From Holosporales bacterium (GTDB lineage: Bacteria > Pseudomonadota > Alphaproteobacteria > BNTO01): 14,953 nucleotides of DNA. The stretch is taken from assembly GCA_031270515.1 (NCBI GenBank), contig JAISXM010000039.1, forward strand, positions 1 through 14,953. Direction: 5' to 3'. Every line of letters starts with the position of its first letter. The first letter of the stretch is position 1. Below are positions 1 to 6,142 of the stretch, in pieces. A program made the position numbers and the translations under genes. Under the pieces are notes generated by a model that was not told the origin of the DNA, ran no database searches, and worked only from the letters and a program-made list of their open reading frames with translations.

Positions 1-219
1 CTAATAATTGTCGGCTCAGAAGTTTTCAATGAGACAGATGTCGAGACTATAGTCATTCCGCGATGCGAGGTAATTTTTAACAAAAGAGCATCTTTCATAT
101 ATTTCAAATCAGAAACACCCGTCGTCTGCCCAATTTGTGAAGTAAAGTTGAGCGAGGAAATTTCTTGGCGATACGACTTGACGAAATATTGTTGGGGAAA
201 GGATAGAATAGAAATATAG
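1..219 (+). CDS. C-terminal end of a BspA-like LRR protein (5' truncated by window)
   Basis: Frame 1 is open from the first base to a TAG at 217-219 and encodes 72 residues with no start in the window. It aligns clearly to two parts of the complete protein at 316-1557: LIIVGSEVFNETDVETIVIP matches that protein's residues 231-249 (LIVGTQFIDETKVKTLVFP), and the end, RYDLTKYCWGKD, matches its WKYDLTEYCWKK. About 115 residues that separate these two blocks in the neighbour are absent here. It is therefore the tail of a tandem paralogue, probably also an exported leucine-rich-repeat protein. Seen in sequence: the reading frame and the alignment. Inferred: export and LRR content, since the N-terminal part lies outside the window. 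Confidence 0.75.
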   Translation, partial: LIIVGSEVFNETDVETIVIPRCEVIFNKRASFIYFKSETPVVCPICEVKLSEEISWRYDLTKYCWGKDRIEI

Positions 220-267
220 AATAAGAGTAGGAATATCGTGGAGAAATGGGGTAGAACGATAGTCATG

Positions 268-296
268 TTGACTAAATAATAATACTGTGGTGTAAT
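268..296 (+). promoter_or_regulatory. Sigma70-like promoter for the LRR gene
   Basis: TTGACT at 268-273, a 17-bp spacer, and TGTAAT at 291-296 (five of six bases of TATAAT). The predicted transcript start near 303 falls just before an AGGA Shine-Dalgarno at 304-307 and a TTG start at 316, giving a very short leader. The same TTGACT-17 bp arrangement recurs before the small exported genes further right. Confidence 0.55.
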
Positions 297-315
297 TAAT
301 ATTAGGAAGAGTCGA

Positions 316-1557
316 TTGACGAGTAAGAATGTTTATATGAGTAAAATACTTCACAAAAACTCGATATGTATTATATGGGGATGTATATGCCCAATAGCGC
401 TAAGCAGTTCGCATTCTGCGCTCCATGCACAGCAGGCGCAAAATCCGCTACCAGAGGCATATACGGAACAAGCGGCACCAGCGGCGGGCGCCGAAACGGC
501 AGCAGATGAAAGTGGTTCGCAATCTCCAACGTTGCTGCGGATCACAATTCCGGATGGGACGACGACCATTCGCAAGGGAGAGTATGATGGCCGCACGGAT
601 ATTGGAGCGGTCGAAATGCCGAATAGCGTAGAGATAGTAGACCAGTATGCGTTTCGAGTTTGTAAGAATCTTACCGATTTAACTCTTTCAAGTAGATTGA
701 CAAAAATAGGTGACTCAGCATTTCGGGGCACAGGCATACCCCGTGTAGATATTCCTGGTAGCGTCGCTGAAATAGAACCGTTCGCTTTCTGTGATTGTTC
801 AGAATTAAAAGAGGTAATACTGAATGAAGGCCTGAGAGTTATCGGGTTTTGTGCGTTTTCGGGGACGTTTTCGAATGGGGGGGAGGGAAAGATAGAAGAT
901 ATAATCATTCCTGGTACGGTAACCTGTATTGGGGATAGCTCATTTGCGAACAACCCACTCAAGACAATAACATTCGATCAATGTTTTGGACAAGGTGCTC
1001 GACAATTAATAGTTGGAACACAATTTATTGACGAGACCAAAGTCAAAACTTTAGTATTTCCGCGATGTGACGCACTTTTTAACAAGAACGCACTTTTCGT
1101 ATCTTCCCAACAGAGACACGAACCCGAGTTCACACTTAAGTTTGTAGATCTATCAAATTGCACAAAAATATCGATCTTCCGTAATCCAGGAGGCGTCAGC
1201 ACAACCGCAGCGCGAAATCCAAAAAATAGAGTAAGTGTAATTGACATAAATGTAAACGATAATGATAGTTGTGTTGAATTCCTTGGGACGGTGTTCGGGA
1301 CGGCTTCGAACTTGCGTCGGATAGAAGAATGGCATTATTCAGAACCTGAAGATGACTTTGATCCAGACGTTTATCCAGACATTGATTCATACCTTGCAGA
1401 GGAACCAAGGCCTCTAATACCAACACTCGAAGTAAGATTCGTACCCAGCATTCACCGCATCTACCCAACTTGCATAGTAAAGTTTGGCGAAAGAAATAAA
1501 TGGAAATACGATTTAACGGAATATTGTTGGAAGAAGATAGAAGAGGAAGAGAAATAG
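316..1557 (+). CDS. Exported BspA-like leucine-rich-repeat protein
   Basis: A 413-residue protein. Residues 8-38 form a signal peptide (MSKILHKN, hydrophobic stretch, then ALHA before QQ). Residues 40-70 are Ala/Glu/Gln-rich linker. From about 73 to 222 there are about five LRR_5 (BspA/TpLRR) repeats, recognised by IxIPxxVxxIxxxAFxxCxxLxxLxL patterns such as MPNSVEIVDQYAFRVCKNL (101-119), IPGSVAEIEPFAFCDCSEL (146-164) and IPGTVTCIGDSSF (198-210). The rest (225-413) is a tail shared with the partial gene on its left. I chose TTG at 316 because AGGA (304-307) sits 8 bases upstream; ATG at 337 is the alternative and would leave a standard signal peptide. BspA-type repeats in host-associated microbes bind host proteins or surfaces; that role is inferred here. 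Confidence 0.8.
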   Translation: MTSKNVYMSKILHKNSICIIWGCICPIALSSSHSALHAQQAQNPLPEAYTEQAAPAAGAETAADESGSQSPTLLRITIPDGTTTIRKGEYDGRTDIGAVEMPNSVEIVDQYAFRVCKNLTDLTLSSRLTKIGDSAFRGTGIPRVDIPGSVAEIEPFAFCDCSELKEVILNEGLRVIGFCAFSGTFSNGGEGKIEDIIIPGTVTCIGDSSFANNPLKTITFDQCFGQGARQLIVGTQFIDETKVKTLVFPRCDALFNKNALFVSSQQRHEPEFTLKFVDLSNCTKISIFRNPGGVSTTAARNPKNRVSVIDINVNDNDSCVEFLGTVFGTASNLRRIEEWHYSEPEDDFDPDVYPDIDSYLAEEPRPLIPTLEVRFVPSIHRIYPTCIVKFGERNKWKYDLTEYCWKKIEEEEK

Positions 1558-1590
1558 GAAGAGAAATAGGAAGAGGAATTGGAATAGGAT
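1544..1590 (+). repeat. Purine-rich 12-bp tandem repeat across the LRR stop codon
   Basis: A GAGAAATAGGAA-like 12-base unit repeats two to three times, with decay, across and after the TAG stop of the LRR gene. It encodes the final Glu run and may reflect slippage. The rest of the gap before the convergent Fic gene (to 1648) shows no terminator hairpin that I can support. Confidence 0.5.
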
Positions 1591-1648
1591 CCAAGCTTGT
1601 CGTTCCGAAACTCCTGCGGCTAATTCTTATTGTGATTGGGTCGACGCC

Positions 1649-2632
1649 TTATTTCTTAAATCTGTAGATCGTTTGATTTTTATTATTTTCGGCCTCCAGA
1701 GTACCAAGTTTAACGCCTTTGGCTAGATCGCGACTTGCTGTTGCCTGAGATATTTTGGGAAATAGATTGATGTAATCTTTTCTTTTAAATCTGTCCAGAA
1801 AATGCTTGGCATACGCTAGACGATCCTCACATTTTTCTTTCTCTATCAGCTGTGCTTGAGTCGCTAGCAATTTTGTTGCCAAAATTTCCAACGCTTGCAG
1901 AATAATGCTCAGCATAAATTCAATAAACTTTTCCGAGCTCCCGTCGTTATCGCTTTCTTGCAAAACGTCATAATATTCGCCTTGGTATTTTTCCAACAAT
2001 TCCTCTATGCAAACCAATTTGAAAACAGGATGCTGTTTCGCAAGTATAAGCTGCTGCCAGAAGCGCCCCATGCGGCCGTTTCCATCAAGGAACGGATGAA
2101 TAAATTCAAGCTCGTAGTGAAATACGCATGATTTTATAAGCAAACTGTCCGGAGCTTCTTTTAAATACGTAAACAGATCTGCGACGAGCCCGGATACATT
2201 TTGGTGCGGCGGAGCAATATGCACAACCTCGAGACCTTTAAGCAATCCAACGCTACTTTGCCTAAAATGCCCTGCATCCGGGAGCAGCCCAGCCATCATC
2301 GTACCGTGCATTTGAAGAATATCGTTTATATTAAAAGCGTCAATTTGATCGAACATTTCGTAAACTGCTGCAGCATTTTTTACGGCAACAATATCATTTT
2401 TCGGCGCGATTACTGGCTGCCCATTCAAAATATCGCTAACCTGCTCAATCATCAATTTATGTCCTTCAATAGCCAAGCTAGATTTGATGGACCGGATACT
2501 TGTAGTTTTTCGCAAATGAATATCACTGTGAACTTTGAAGTTGTAACGATCCATTCGTCCAAGAATTAGGCAGATTTTTTGAACGAGATCAACAATAACT
2601 GAAGTCAGGCGGAATGGAGTTTGTCCGGACAT
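1649..2632 (-). CDS. Fic family protein (class II, self-inhibited AMP-transferase type)
   Basis: Fic enzymes transfer AMP (or related groups) from nucleotides to hydroxyl side chains of target proteins. The complete catalytic motif HPFLDGNGRMGR is present, and about 127 residues before it lies SLAIEG, matching the (S/T)xxxE(G/N) inhibitory helix of class II Fic proteins, whose Glu blocks productive ATP binding. Between them is the Fic core. The C-terminal 45 residues (KRKDYINLFPKISQATASRDL) look like a winged helix, usual in this Fic group. I start at 2632 because GGAG lies five bases before that ATG; an in-frame ATG at 2677 adds 15 residues but has no ribosome site. Numbered from the 2677 ATG, SxxxEG is 67-72 and the Fic motif 194-205. 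No signal peptide, so it is probably cytoplasmic unless exported by a dedicated secretion system. The neighbouring LRR gene is convergent, so it is transcribed alone. Confidence 0.9.
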   Translation of the reverse strand: MSGQTPFRLTSVIVDLVQKICLILGRMDRYNFKVHSDIHLRKTTSIRSIKSSLAIEGHKLMIEQVSDILNGQPVIAPKNDIVAVKNAAAVYEMFDQIDAFNINDILQMHGTMMAGLLPDAGHFRQSSVGLLKGLEVVHIAPPHQNVSGLVADLFTYLKEAPDSLLIKSCVFHYELEFIHPFLDGNGRMGRFWQQLILAKQHPVFKLVCIEELLEKYQGEYYDVLQESDNDGSSEKFIEFMLSIILQALEILATKLLATQAQLIEKEKCEDRLAYAKHFLDRFKRKDYINLFPKISQATASRDLAKGVKLGTLEAENNKNQTIYRFKK

Positions 2633-2636
2633 AAGT

Positions 2637-2641
2637 GCTCC
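2637..2641 (-). promoter_or_regulatory. Ribosome binding site that decides the Fic start
   Basis: On the minus strand TTGGAG ends five bases before the ATG at 2632. The upstream ATG at 2677 is preceded by CAGCATTTCATT, with no Shine-Dalgarno match. Confidence 0.5.
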
Positions 2642-2677
2642 AACGTAATATGCATAGCGTCGCAATGATACTATCAT

Positions 2678-2976
2678 AATGAAATGCTGAAAAGTAGATA
2701 CGCTTTGCTATAGGGGGAGCGATATGGAAGTAAATCATTAAATTTTCAAAATATTCCGCATGAAGTACATATTTTGCACAATTTATTGGTGCTTAGCTAT
2801 ATAACCAGAGCCCTCTATAAACGCTGCATATATCCGCCCCGTGGACAGTACGCGGCCTAGCACAAACGGACGAACTGCAGCGAGAAAGGATCAATGTACG
2901 GCACGAATGCGACTGACTGCCTCCTCATGCTAATTCGCTGCAGCTCCTATCCTAGAGGCGAGACGGCCAATATCGT
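2678..2976. other. Gap between Fic and Myb genes, no gene seen
   Basis: About 300 bases without a supported gene. It holds the 5' flank of the Fic gene and the 3' flank of the Myb gene. The only structure noted is a perfect 9-bp inverted repeat, CTGCAGCGA at 2875-2883 and TCGCTGCAG at 2935-2943. I see no terminator T-run and no RNA gene. Confidence 0.5.
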
Positions 2977-3666
2977 TTATAAAGGCCAATCTAACCGAGA
3001 GTCTGGTTCGGGTTTCGGGGCACCATGCCAGTCATTGCCCCAATATCGCAGGATCTCCGTTTGCCAGGCATCAAGAGCGGGCACATCTTGCCCGTCATCA
3101 GGAGCGGGCACATCCACCAAAGGGGGCTTGGCAGTGCGTTTCAAAATTGTCCAACGGCTTGAGCATTGGGTTTCAGTTCTGCCAGGCAACCGTGAAGCGA
3201 TTACCTTAAAAGACCAGCTTTCCGCCCTGCCATCCAGAATACATTGATCCTCATCTGGCGTAAAACGATGCGGCGTCAAACGATGCGTAGATTTGTATGA
3301 GGCAGGGCGCAAATGTTTATTCCAATGATATTTGCATTGGGATTCAGTCTTGCCAGGAAACAGTAAAGCGATTTTCTTCCAAGACGTGCCTAAATTCATC
3401 ACAGCATCCCTAAGACGTTGATTATCCTTTGGCGTAAAAGGCATACGCAGGGCGGCGTTTAAATAGAAAGACCAACGCTCTCTGCATTGTCTTGCACTCC
3501 TGCCAGGCAGATGTGAAGCGATTTCCTCAAAAGACATGTCTGGATTTTCCGTCTTCTTATCCTGAATGAATAGATCCTCCTCTTGCGTAAAACGCGCACG
3601 CAGGGTTGCGTCGCCCCACTGGAAGTTTAACAACAGTGAACCCAACACTAATGCTTTACGGATCAT
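2977..3666 (-). CDS. Exported protein with three Myb/SANT repeats
   Basis: A 229-residue protein. Residues 1-20 look like a signal peptide (MIRK, hydrophobic ALVLGSLLLNF, then GDA before TLRA). Three Myb/SANT repeats follow at about 26-70, 77-121 and 135-176. Each ends in the Myb recognition-helix pattern: GRSARQCRERW (R1), GKTESQCKYHW (R2), GRTETQCSSRW (R3), close to the GKQCRERWHNHL of eukaryotic c-Myb. Each repeat begins with an aromatic residue in the first tryptophan position (RFTQEED, PFTPKDN, RFTPDED). The last 50 residues are Pro/Asp-rich. Myb repeats bind DNA as helix-turn-helix units, and tandem triples are typical of eukaryotic c-Myb/3R-Myb proteins. A signal peptide on such a protein argues against a bacterial regulator and for a secreted, possibly nucleus-targeted effector; that is inference. 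The start ATG has AGGG about 8-9 bases upstream. Confidence 0.8.
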   Translation of the reverse strand: MIRKALVLGSLLLNFQWGDATLRARFTQEEDLFIQDKKTENPDMSFEEIASHLPGRSARQCRERWSFYLNAALRMPFTPKDNQRLRDAVMNLGTSWKKIALLFPGKTESQCKYHWNKHLRPASYKSTHRLTPHRFTPDEDQCILDGRAESWSFKVIASRLPGRTETQCSSRWTILKRTAKPPLVDVPAPDDGQDVPALDAWQTEILRYWGNDWHGAPKPEPDSRLDWPL

Positions 3667-3698
3667 TCGATTTACCCTAGTTGAACCTCTATACTGCT

Positions 3699-3727
3699 AA
3701 GATGCGCCAATGGAGACCTGCTGTCAA
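3699..3727 (-). promoter_or_regulatory. Possible promoter for the Myb-repeat gene
   Basis: On the minus strand, a consensus TTGACA (3727-3722), a 17-bp spacer and CATCTT (3704-3699), a weak -10. The gap 3667-3820 is a divergent promoter region shared with the small exported gene at 3821. Confidence 0.4.
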
Positions 3728-3758
3728 GAGGAAGAATCATAGTGTTCACCGAATTCTC

Positions 3759-3787
3759 TTGACTTATCGACGATACATTGCTAGAAT
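3759..3787 (+). promoter_or_regulatory. Promoter of the first small exported gene
   Basis: TTGACT at 3759-3764, a 17-bp spacer and TAGAAT at 3782-3787 (five of six bases of consensus). The spacing and hexamers align with promoters upstream of the paralogues at 5315 and 6143. Predicted transcription starts near 3794, which rules out the in-frame TTG at 3797 as translation start and supports GTG at 3821. Confidence 0.65.
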
Positions 3788-3820
3788 TCCTATCAGTTGA
3801 TACCCCCACAGGAATCTTTT

Positions 3821-4366
3821 GTGAATATAAAGTTTTTGTTTGCGCTAGCCATGCTTGTCACGGCGAGCAATATCCATTCCGCCCCATACTTGACAGCATA
3901 TGACCTAGGGGGTCTACGCCCGGCAACAGACGATAACCCAGGCAGGATCATAGAGTACCTAAAATGGATACTAGACCCAACAATAGACGAGCCATACATG
4001 GTCATAACGTACCGGAACATACTACGTCCGCCAACAAACCGCCCATACCTAACCATAGAGTACCGAGCATGGCAACTAGGCCCGATAATAGACGACCCAT
4101 ACCTGGCAGAAAACGACGCGACGAGTCTAGTTAACAGTCTAAATTCGCAGGAACTCCGTTATATCGAATTAACCCCTGAATCAGCACGTGTAAAGACTCT
4201 CGCTGTATTGAAGGAACATTTTGACACTGCTACTCCTCATCCGGCAGTCCAACTTTATGCGATGTACTCCGCTCTGTATCAGGGAATACCTGTCAATCTA
4301 GATGAAGGTGAATCGTCTTATTATCTCCCGTTATGCATAAGAGATGCCCTGATGAACTTCTGGTAA
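3821..4366 (+). CDS. Small exported protein, family member 1 (repeat-expanded)
   Basis: Unrecognised family; three paralogues lie in this window. The start is GTG at 3821, with AGGA 8 bases upstream, because its VNIKFLFALAMLVTA aligns with MKIKFLFELAMFVIA and MKIKFLFAFAMLVTA of the paralogues. It encodes 181 residues. The first ~20 are a signal peptide ending near SNIHSA before PYL. Next comes a stretch of four degenerate 17-19-residue repeats built around (R/D/G)P.(T/I)(D/N).PYL.I.YR...L (about 3914-4126), of which paralogue 2 has only one copy. The C-terminal part carries the family core: LVNSLNSQELRYIEL followed by QLYAMYSALYQGIPV. Exported or periplasmic location is inferred from the signal peptide; function is unknown. 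Confidence 0.7.
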   Translation: MNIKFLFALAMLVTASNIHSAPYLTAYDLGGLRPATDDNPGRIIEYLKWILDPTIDEPYMVITYRNILRPPTNRPYLTIEYRAWQLGPIIDDPYLAENDATSLVNSLNSQELRYIELTPESARVKTLAVLKEHFDTATPHPAVQLYAMYSALYQGIPVNLDEGESSYYLPLCIRDALMNFW

Positions 4367-4417
4367 AGATGAGCAGCCTATATAGTAGCGCTGCCAATCG
4401 CAATCAACATCACAGGA

Positions 4418-4491
4418 GCCAATCCGATTAGGGGGATTGGCAAACATGTTCGGCTCGTGTTCCTCGCAGTGCTTTTAGATACGAGCTGAAC
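4418..4491. other. Two adjacent hairpins, possibly a decayed palindromic element
   Basis: A perfect 8-bp stem GCCAATCC/GGATTGGC (4418-4425 and 4434-4441, 8-base loop) is followed by an 11-bp inverted repeat GTTCGGCTCGT/ACGAGCTGAAC (4448-4458 and 4481-4491, one G-T pair). No T-run follows, so neither is a clear intrinsic terminator. Parts (CAAACA.GTT and CTCGT..TC) resemble the ~80-bp palindromic element found elsewhere in the window, so it may be a diverged copy. Confidence 0.4.
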
Positions 4492-4499
4492 AATTTCAC

Positions 4500-5138
4500 T
4501 TACCGATTGAGTAAAAACGCGATCGTTGTCGAAGCGTATTCAGTTCGAGGCGCTTCAGCTCGAGGCGCTTCAGTTAGAAGCGCTTCAGTTCGAGGCGCTT
4601 CAGTTAGAGGCTCTTCAGTTAGAGGCGCTGCAGTTAGAAGCGCTTCAGTTCGAGGTTCGTCAAATATAGCCCCGCCAAATCGAGGTTGTTCCACAATTGG
4701 TGCAATGTTCCCGCTCTTTCGTTTGAGTATTTGTATGTACGCCCCCCGGAGCCCCTTTATCCCTTCGGGGGTATCGAGTATGGCCAATATGGATTCAGCA
4801 TTTTGCTCAAGCTTAGCCAGAAGACGGGCCTTCACTCTCTTCTCTTCCCGATCCAACGTCATTTCAAAAAAACCTCGAGCCAATTGGATCAATTCGCTCC
4901 TATTCGGTTCTGCACCAAGAATGGCTCTAATTCGATCACAAACCTGCCCTTGGGAAACCTCCTCCTGCACGGCGACTATCCTTGGGGGATCTCCTATCAT
5001 CAGCGGGAGGCCTGCTCCGCTTCCGCATGTGCTTAACAACGCAGAAACTAGCGCTATACCTACCATTAATTTAGGACCATTTTTTAACATTTTTGTAATA
5101 ACTGCTATCTTCCCGTACGCTAACATATTCACATCCAA
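4500..5138 (-). CDS. Exported hypothetical protein with pentapeptide-repeat tail
   Basis: No family recognised. It encodes up to 212 residues. A signal peptide is clear from residue 17 (MLKNGPKLMVGIALVSALLS, then CGSGAG). The start is not settled: ATGs at 5138, 5126 and 5090 are all in frame, the last gives the most typical signal peptide, and none has a strong Shine-Dalgarno. The middle (60-142) is charged and probably helical (LDREEKRVKARLLAKLEQ). The tail (160-200) is nine five-residue units of the type (A/E)P(R/L)TE or ALLT(E/A), written by a 15-bp tandem DNA repeat. The opposite strand is also open across the gene, but lacks a start signal and an ordered protein. LSTC resembles a lipobox, but Thr before Cys is atypical, so lipidation is doubtful. 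Confidence 0.55.
   Translation of the reverse strand: MDVNMLAYGKIAVITKMLKNGPKLMVGIALVSALLSTCGSGAGLPLMIGDPPRIVAVQEEVSQGQVCDRIRAILGAEPNRSELIQLARGFFEMTLDREEKRVKARLLAKLEQNAESILAILDTPEGIKGLRGAYIQILKRKSGNIAPIVEQPRFGGAIFDEPRTEALLTAAPLTEEPLTEAPRTEALLTEAPRAEAPRTEYASTTIAFLLNR
4531..4665. repeat. 15-bp tandem repeat, nine units
   Basis: Nine consecutive 15-base units of the form (C/A)GA(G/A)GCGCTTCAGTT on the plus strand, the first and last being degenerate. All units are in frame with the minus-strand gene, so unit number can change without breaking the protein. Confidence 0.85.
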
Positions 5139-5147
5139 CTAACAAAT

Positions 5148-5153
5148 ATTATA
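5148..5153 (-). promoter_or_regulatory. Possible -10 box of the minus-strand exported gene
   Basis: A perfect TATAAT on the minus strand ten bases before the 5138 ATG. No matching -35 hexamer at 16-18 bp is evident. If used, transcription would begin near 5141 and favour the ATGs at 5126 or 5090. Confidence 0.3.
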
Positions 5154-5230
5154 AGCCTTTGTATAACCATTCCATCTCGAACGCAAGTGTTTTTTTGATC
5201 CGTGGGAGTATTTTGGACATGTCGGGTCTA

Positions 5231-5383
5231 AGGTTCACAATCGAACAGGATTGACTCGTTAACAGTATATTGTTAACCTTCCTAATAGTTCATATTCCTT
5301 TAAAAGAAGTTTTTATGAAAATTAAATTTTTATTCGAGTTAGCCATGTTTGTTATAGCGGGCAATCTCAATTCCAGCTGCCCG
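5231..5383 (+). repeat. Direct repeat shared by promoter and signal region of members 2 and 3
   Basis: About 150 bases, from the sequence before ACAATCGAACAGG through the end of the signal-peptide codons, are nearly identical to about 6059-6211. The untranslated and promoter bases are conserved as well as the codons, indicating recent duplication or gene conversion of a promoter-plus-secretion-signal cassette, while the mature parts diverge strongly. Confidence 0.75.
5251..5279 (+). promoter_or_regulatory. Promoter with operator-like palindrome, family member 2
   Basis: TTGACT (5251-5256), 17-bp spacer, TAACCT (5274-5279). The spacer and -10 contain a perfect palindrome, GTTAACA-GTATAT-TGTTAAC (5258-5277), and a second inverted repeat CAATC-6-GATTG (5238-5253) overlaps the -35. 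A repressor binding either site would block polymerase. No cognate regulator is identified. Confidence 0.55.
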
Positions 5384-5743
5384 TTCCTGATAGCAAATGA
5401 CCTAGGATCGACACGACGTCCGACGGCAGACTTCCCATTCTTAACTACAAACGAAACAATACTTCTGGTTGACAGTCTAACTCCGGAGGAACGCCATGAT
5501 ATCGAATTAACAGATCAATCAGAACGTGAAACAAATCTATCGCGCTTTAGTAACGAGTTTTTCTCTGCTGCTGCTTCTCCGGCAATCCAACTTTATGCGA
5601 GATACTTCGCTCTGTATCAGAACGTACCTATACAAAAGCCTTATAAAGATGAAAAGCGTTTAGTTGGTGTCCCGTCTTGTATCGGCAATCTACTGAGAGA
5701 ATTCTATGAATGTCTCCTATCTCTGCCCATAAAAACAATTTGA
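5315..5743 (+). CDS. Small exported protein, family member 2
   Basis: A 142-residue protein of unrecognised family. The start is ATG at 5315, after AAAGAAG; the in-frame TTG at 5270 lies inside the promoter and is rejected. Signal peptide about residues 1-22 (MKIKFLFELAMFVIAGNLNS). One copy of the RPTADFPFLTTNETILL unit that is expanded in member 1 follows. The core matches member 1: LVDSLTPEERHDIEL and QLYARYFALYQNVPI. The end is unusual: the last codons and the TGA (PIKTI-stop, 5726-5743) lie within a palindromic element, so the C-terminus differs from member 1, which ends at ...DALMNFW. Location is inferred to be periplasmic or secreted; function unknown. Confidence 0.7.
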   Translation: MKIKFLFELAMFVIAGNLNSSCPFLIANDLGSTRRPTADFPFLTTNETILLVDSLTPEERHDIELTDQSERETNLSRFSNEFFSAAASPAIQLYARYFALYQNVPIQKPYKDEKRLVGVPSCIGNLLREFYECLLSLPIKTI

Positions 5744-5805
5744 ATTTTTATCATCACCTAAACCTTATAAGACAACGAGCTTCAAATTGCTTGTTATGGG
5801 GACCC
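5726..5805 (-). repeat. Palindromic element, inverted copy
   Basis: One of about eight copies of an ~80-bp element. Read on the minus strand it runs from GGGTCCCCATAACAAGCAAT to a partly complementary end AAATTGTTTTTATGGG; these ends form the element's own terminal inverted repeat. This copy overlaps the 3' end of the small exported gene by 18 bases, including its stop codon. Confidence 0.75.
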
Positions 5806-5860
5806 GGTATGCCCAAGAACAAAAACCTTGTTTCTGAAAAGCTAGGTATTCCGCTACACT

Positions 5861-5941
5861 GGGTCTCCCATAACAAACAAGTTGAAACTCGTTGTCATGC
5901 AAGACCTGGATGAGGGTAAAAATTCAACTTGTTTTTATGGG
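5861..5941 (+). repeat. Palindromic element, direct copy
   Basis: Runs from GGGTCTCCCATAACAAACAA to CAACTTGTTTTTATGGG. With the copy at 5726-5805 it forms a large inverted repeat with arms of about 80 bases and a 55-base centre, which would fold into a long hairpin in RNA or single-stranded DNA. Confidence 0.75.
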
Positions 5942-6058
5942 TAGGTATACACTGCAACCCGAAGAATTACAGGGATACTGTGGATGAAATAAAGGCGTTG
6001 TTGGGTTGCTATGATACTTAGCTGCAACGAATATGAATGCGTGGGAATAGGATCCTTT
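5942..6058. other. Spacer between palindromic pair and member 3 promoter
   Basis: No gene seen. It contains a 7-bp inverted repeat GCAACCC/GGGTTGC at 5954-5960 and 6003-6009, of unknown meaning. Confidence 0.4.
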
Positions 6059-6078
6059 GATTTTACAATCGAACAGGA

Positions 6079-6107
6079 TTGACTCGTTAACAGTATATTG
6101 TTAGCCT
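6079..6107 (+). promoter_or_regulatory. Promoter with near-palindrome, family member 3
   Basis: TTGACT (6079-6084), 17-bp spacer, TAGCCT (6102-6107). It is almost identical to the member 2 promoter, but the right arm of the palindrome reads TGTTAGC, one mismatch from perfect. Confidence 0.55.
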
Positions 6108-6142
6108 TCCTAATAGTTCATATCCCTTTGAAGGAAGTTTTT

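Noticed and set aside
2820..2900. Possible tRNA or small RNA in the Fic-Myb gap
   Set aside because: I could not find a cloverleaf, CCA end or T-loop motif; only a loose 9-bp inverted repeat is present.
2894..3247. Plus-strand 117-codon frame opposite the Myb gene
   Set aside because: It overlaps the strongly patterned Myb repeats on the other strand and has no recognisable domain or start signal.
4418..4441. Rho-independent terminator after the first small exported gene
   Set aside because: The 8-bp stem is perfect, but no T-run follows on either strand.
4507..5142. Plus-strand open frame opposite the pentapeptide-tail gene
   Set aside because: It has no ribosome site or signal, and its Ser/Arg repeats are the antisense of the 15-bp units. 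The minus-strand protein has a clear signal peptide and a sensible charged helix.
5726..5941. CRISPR array or direct-repeat locus
   Set aside because: The repeats are inverted, imperfect and internally palindromic, with no regular spacers and no cas genes.
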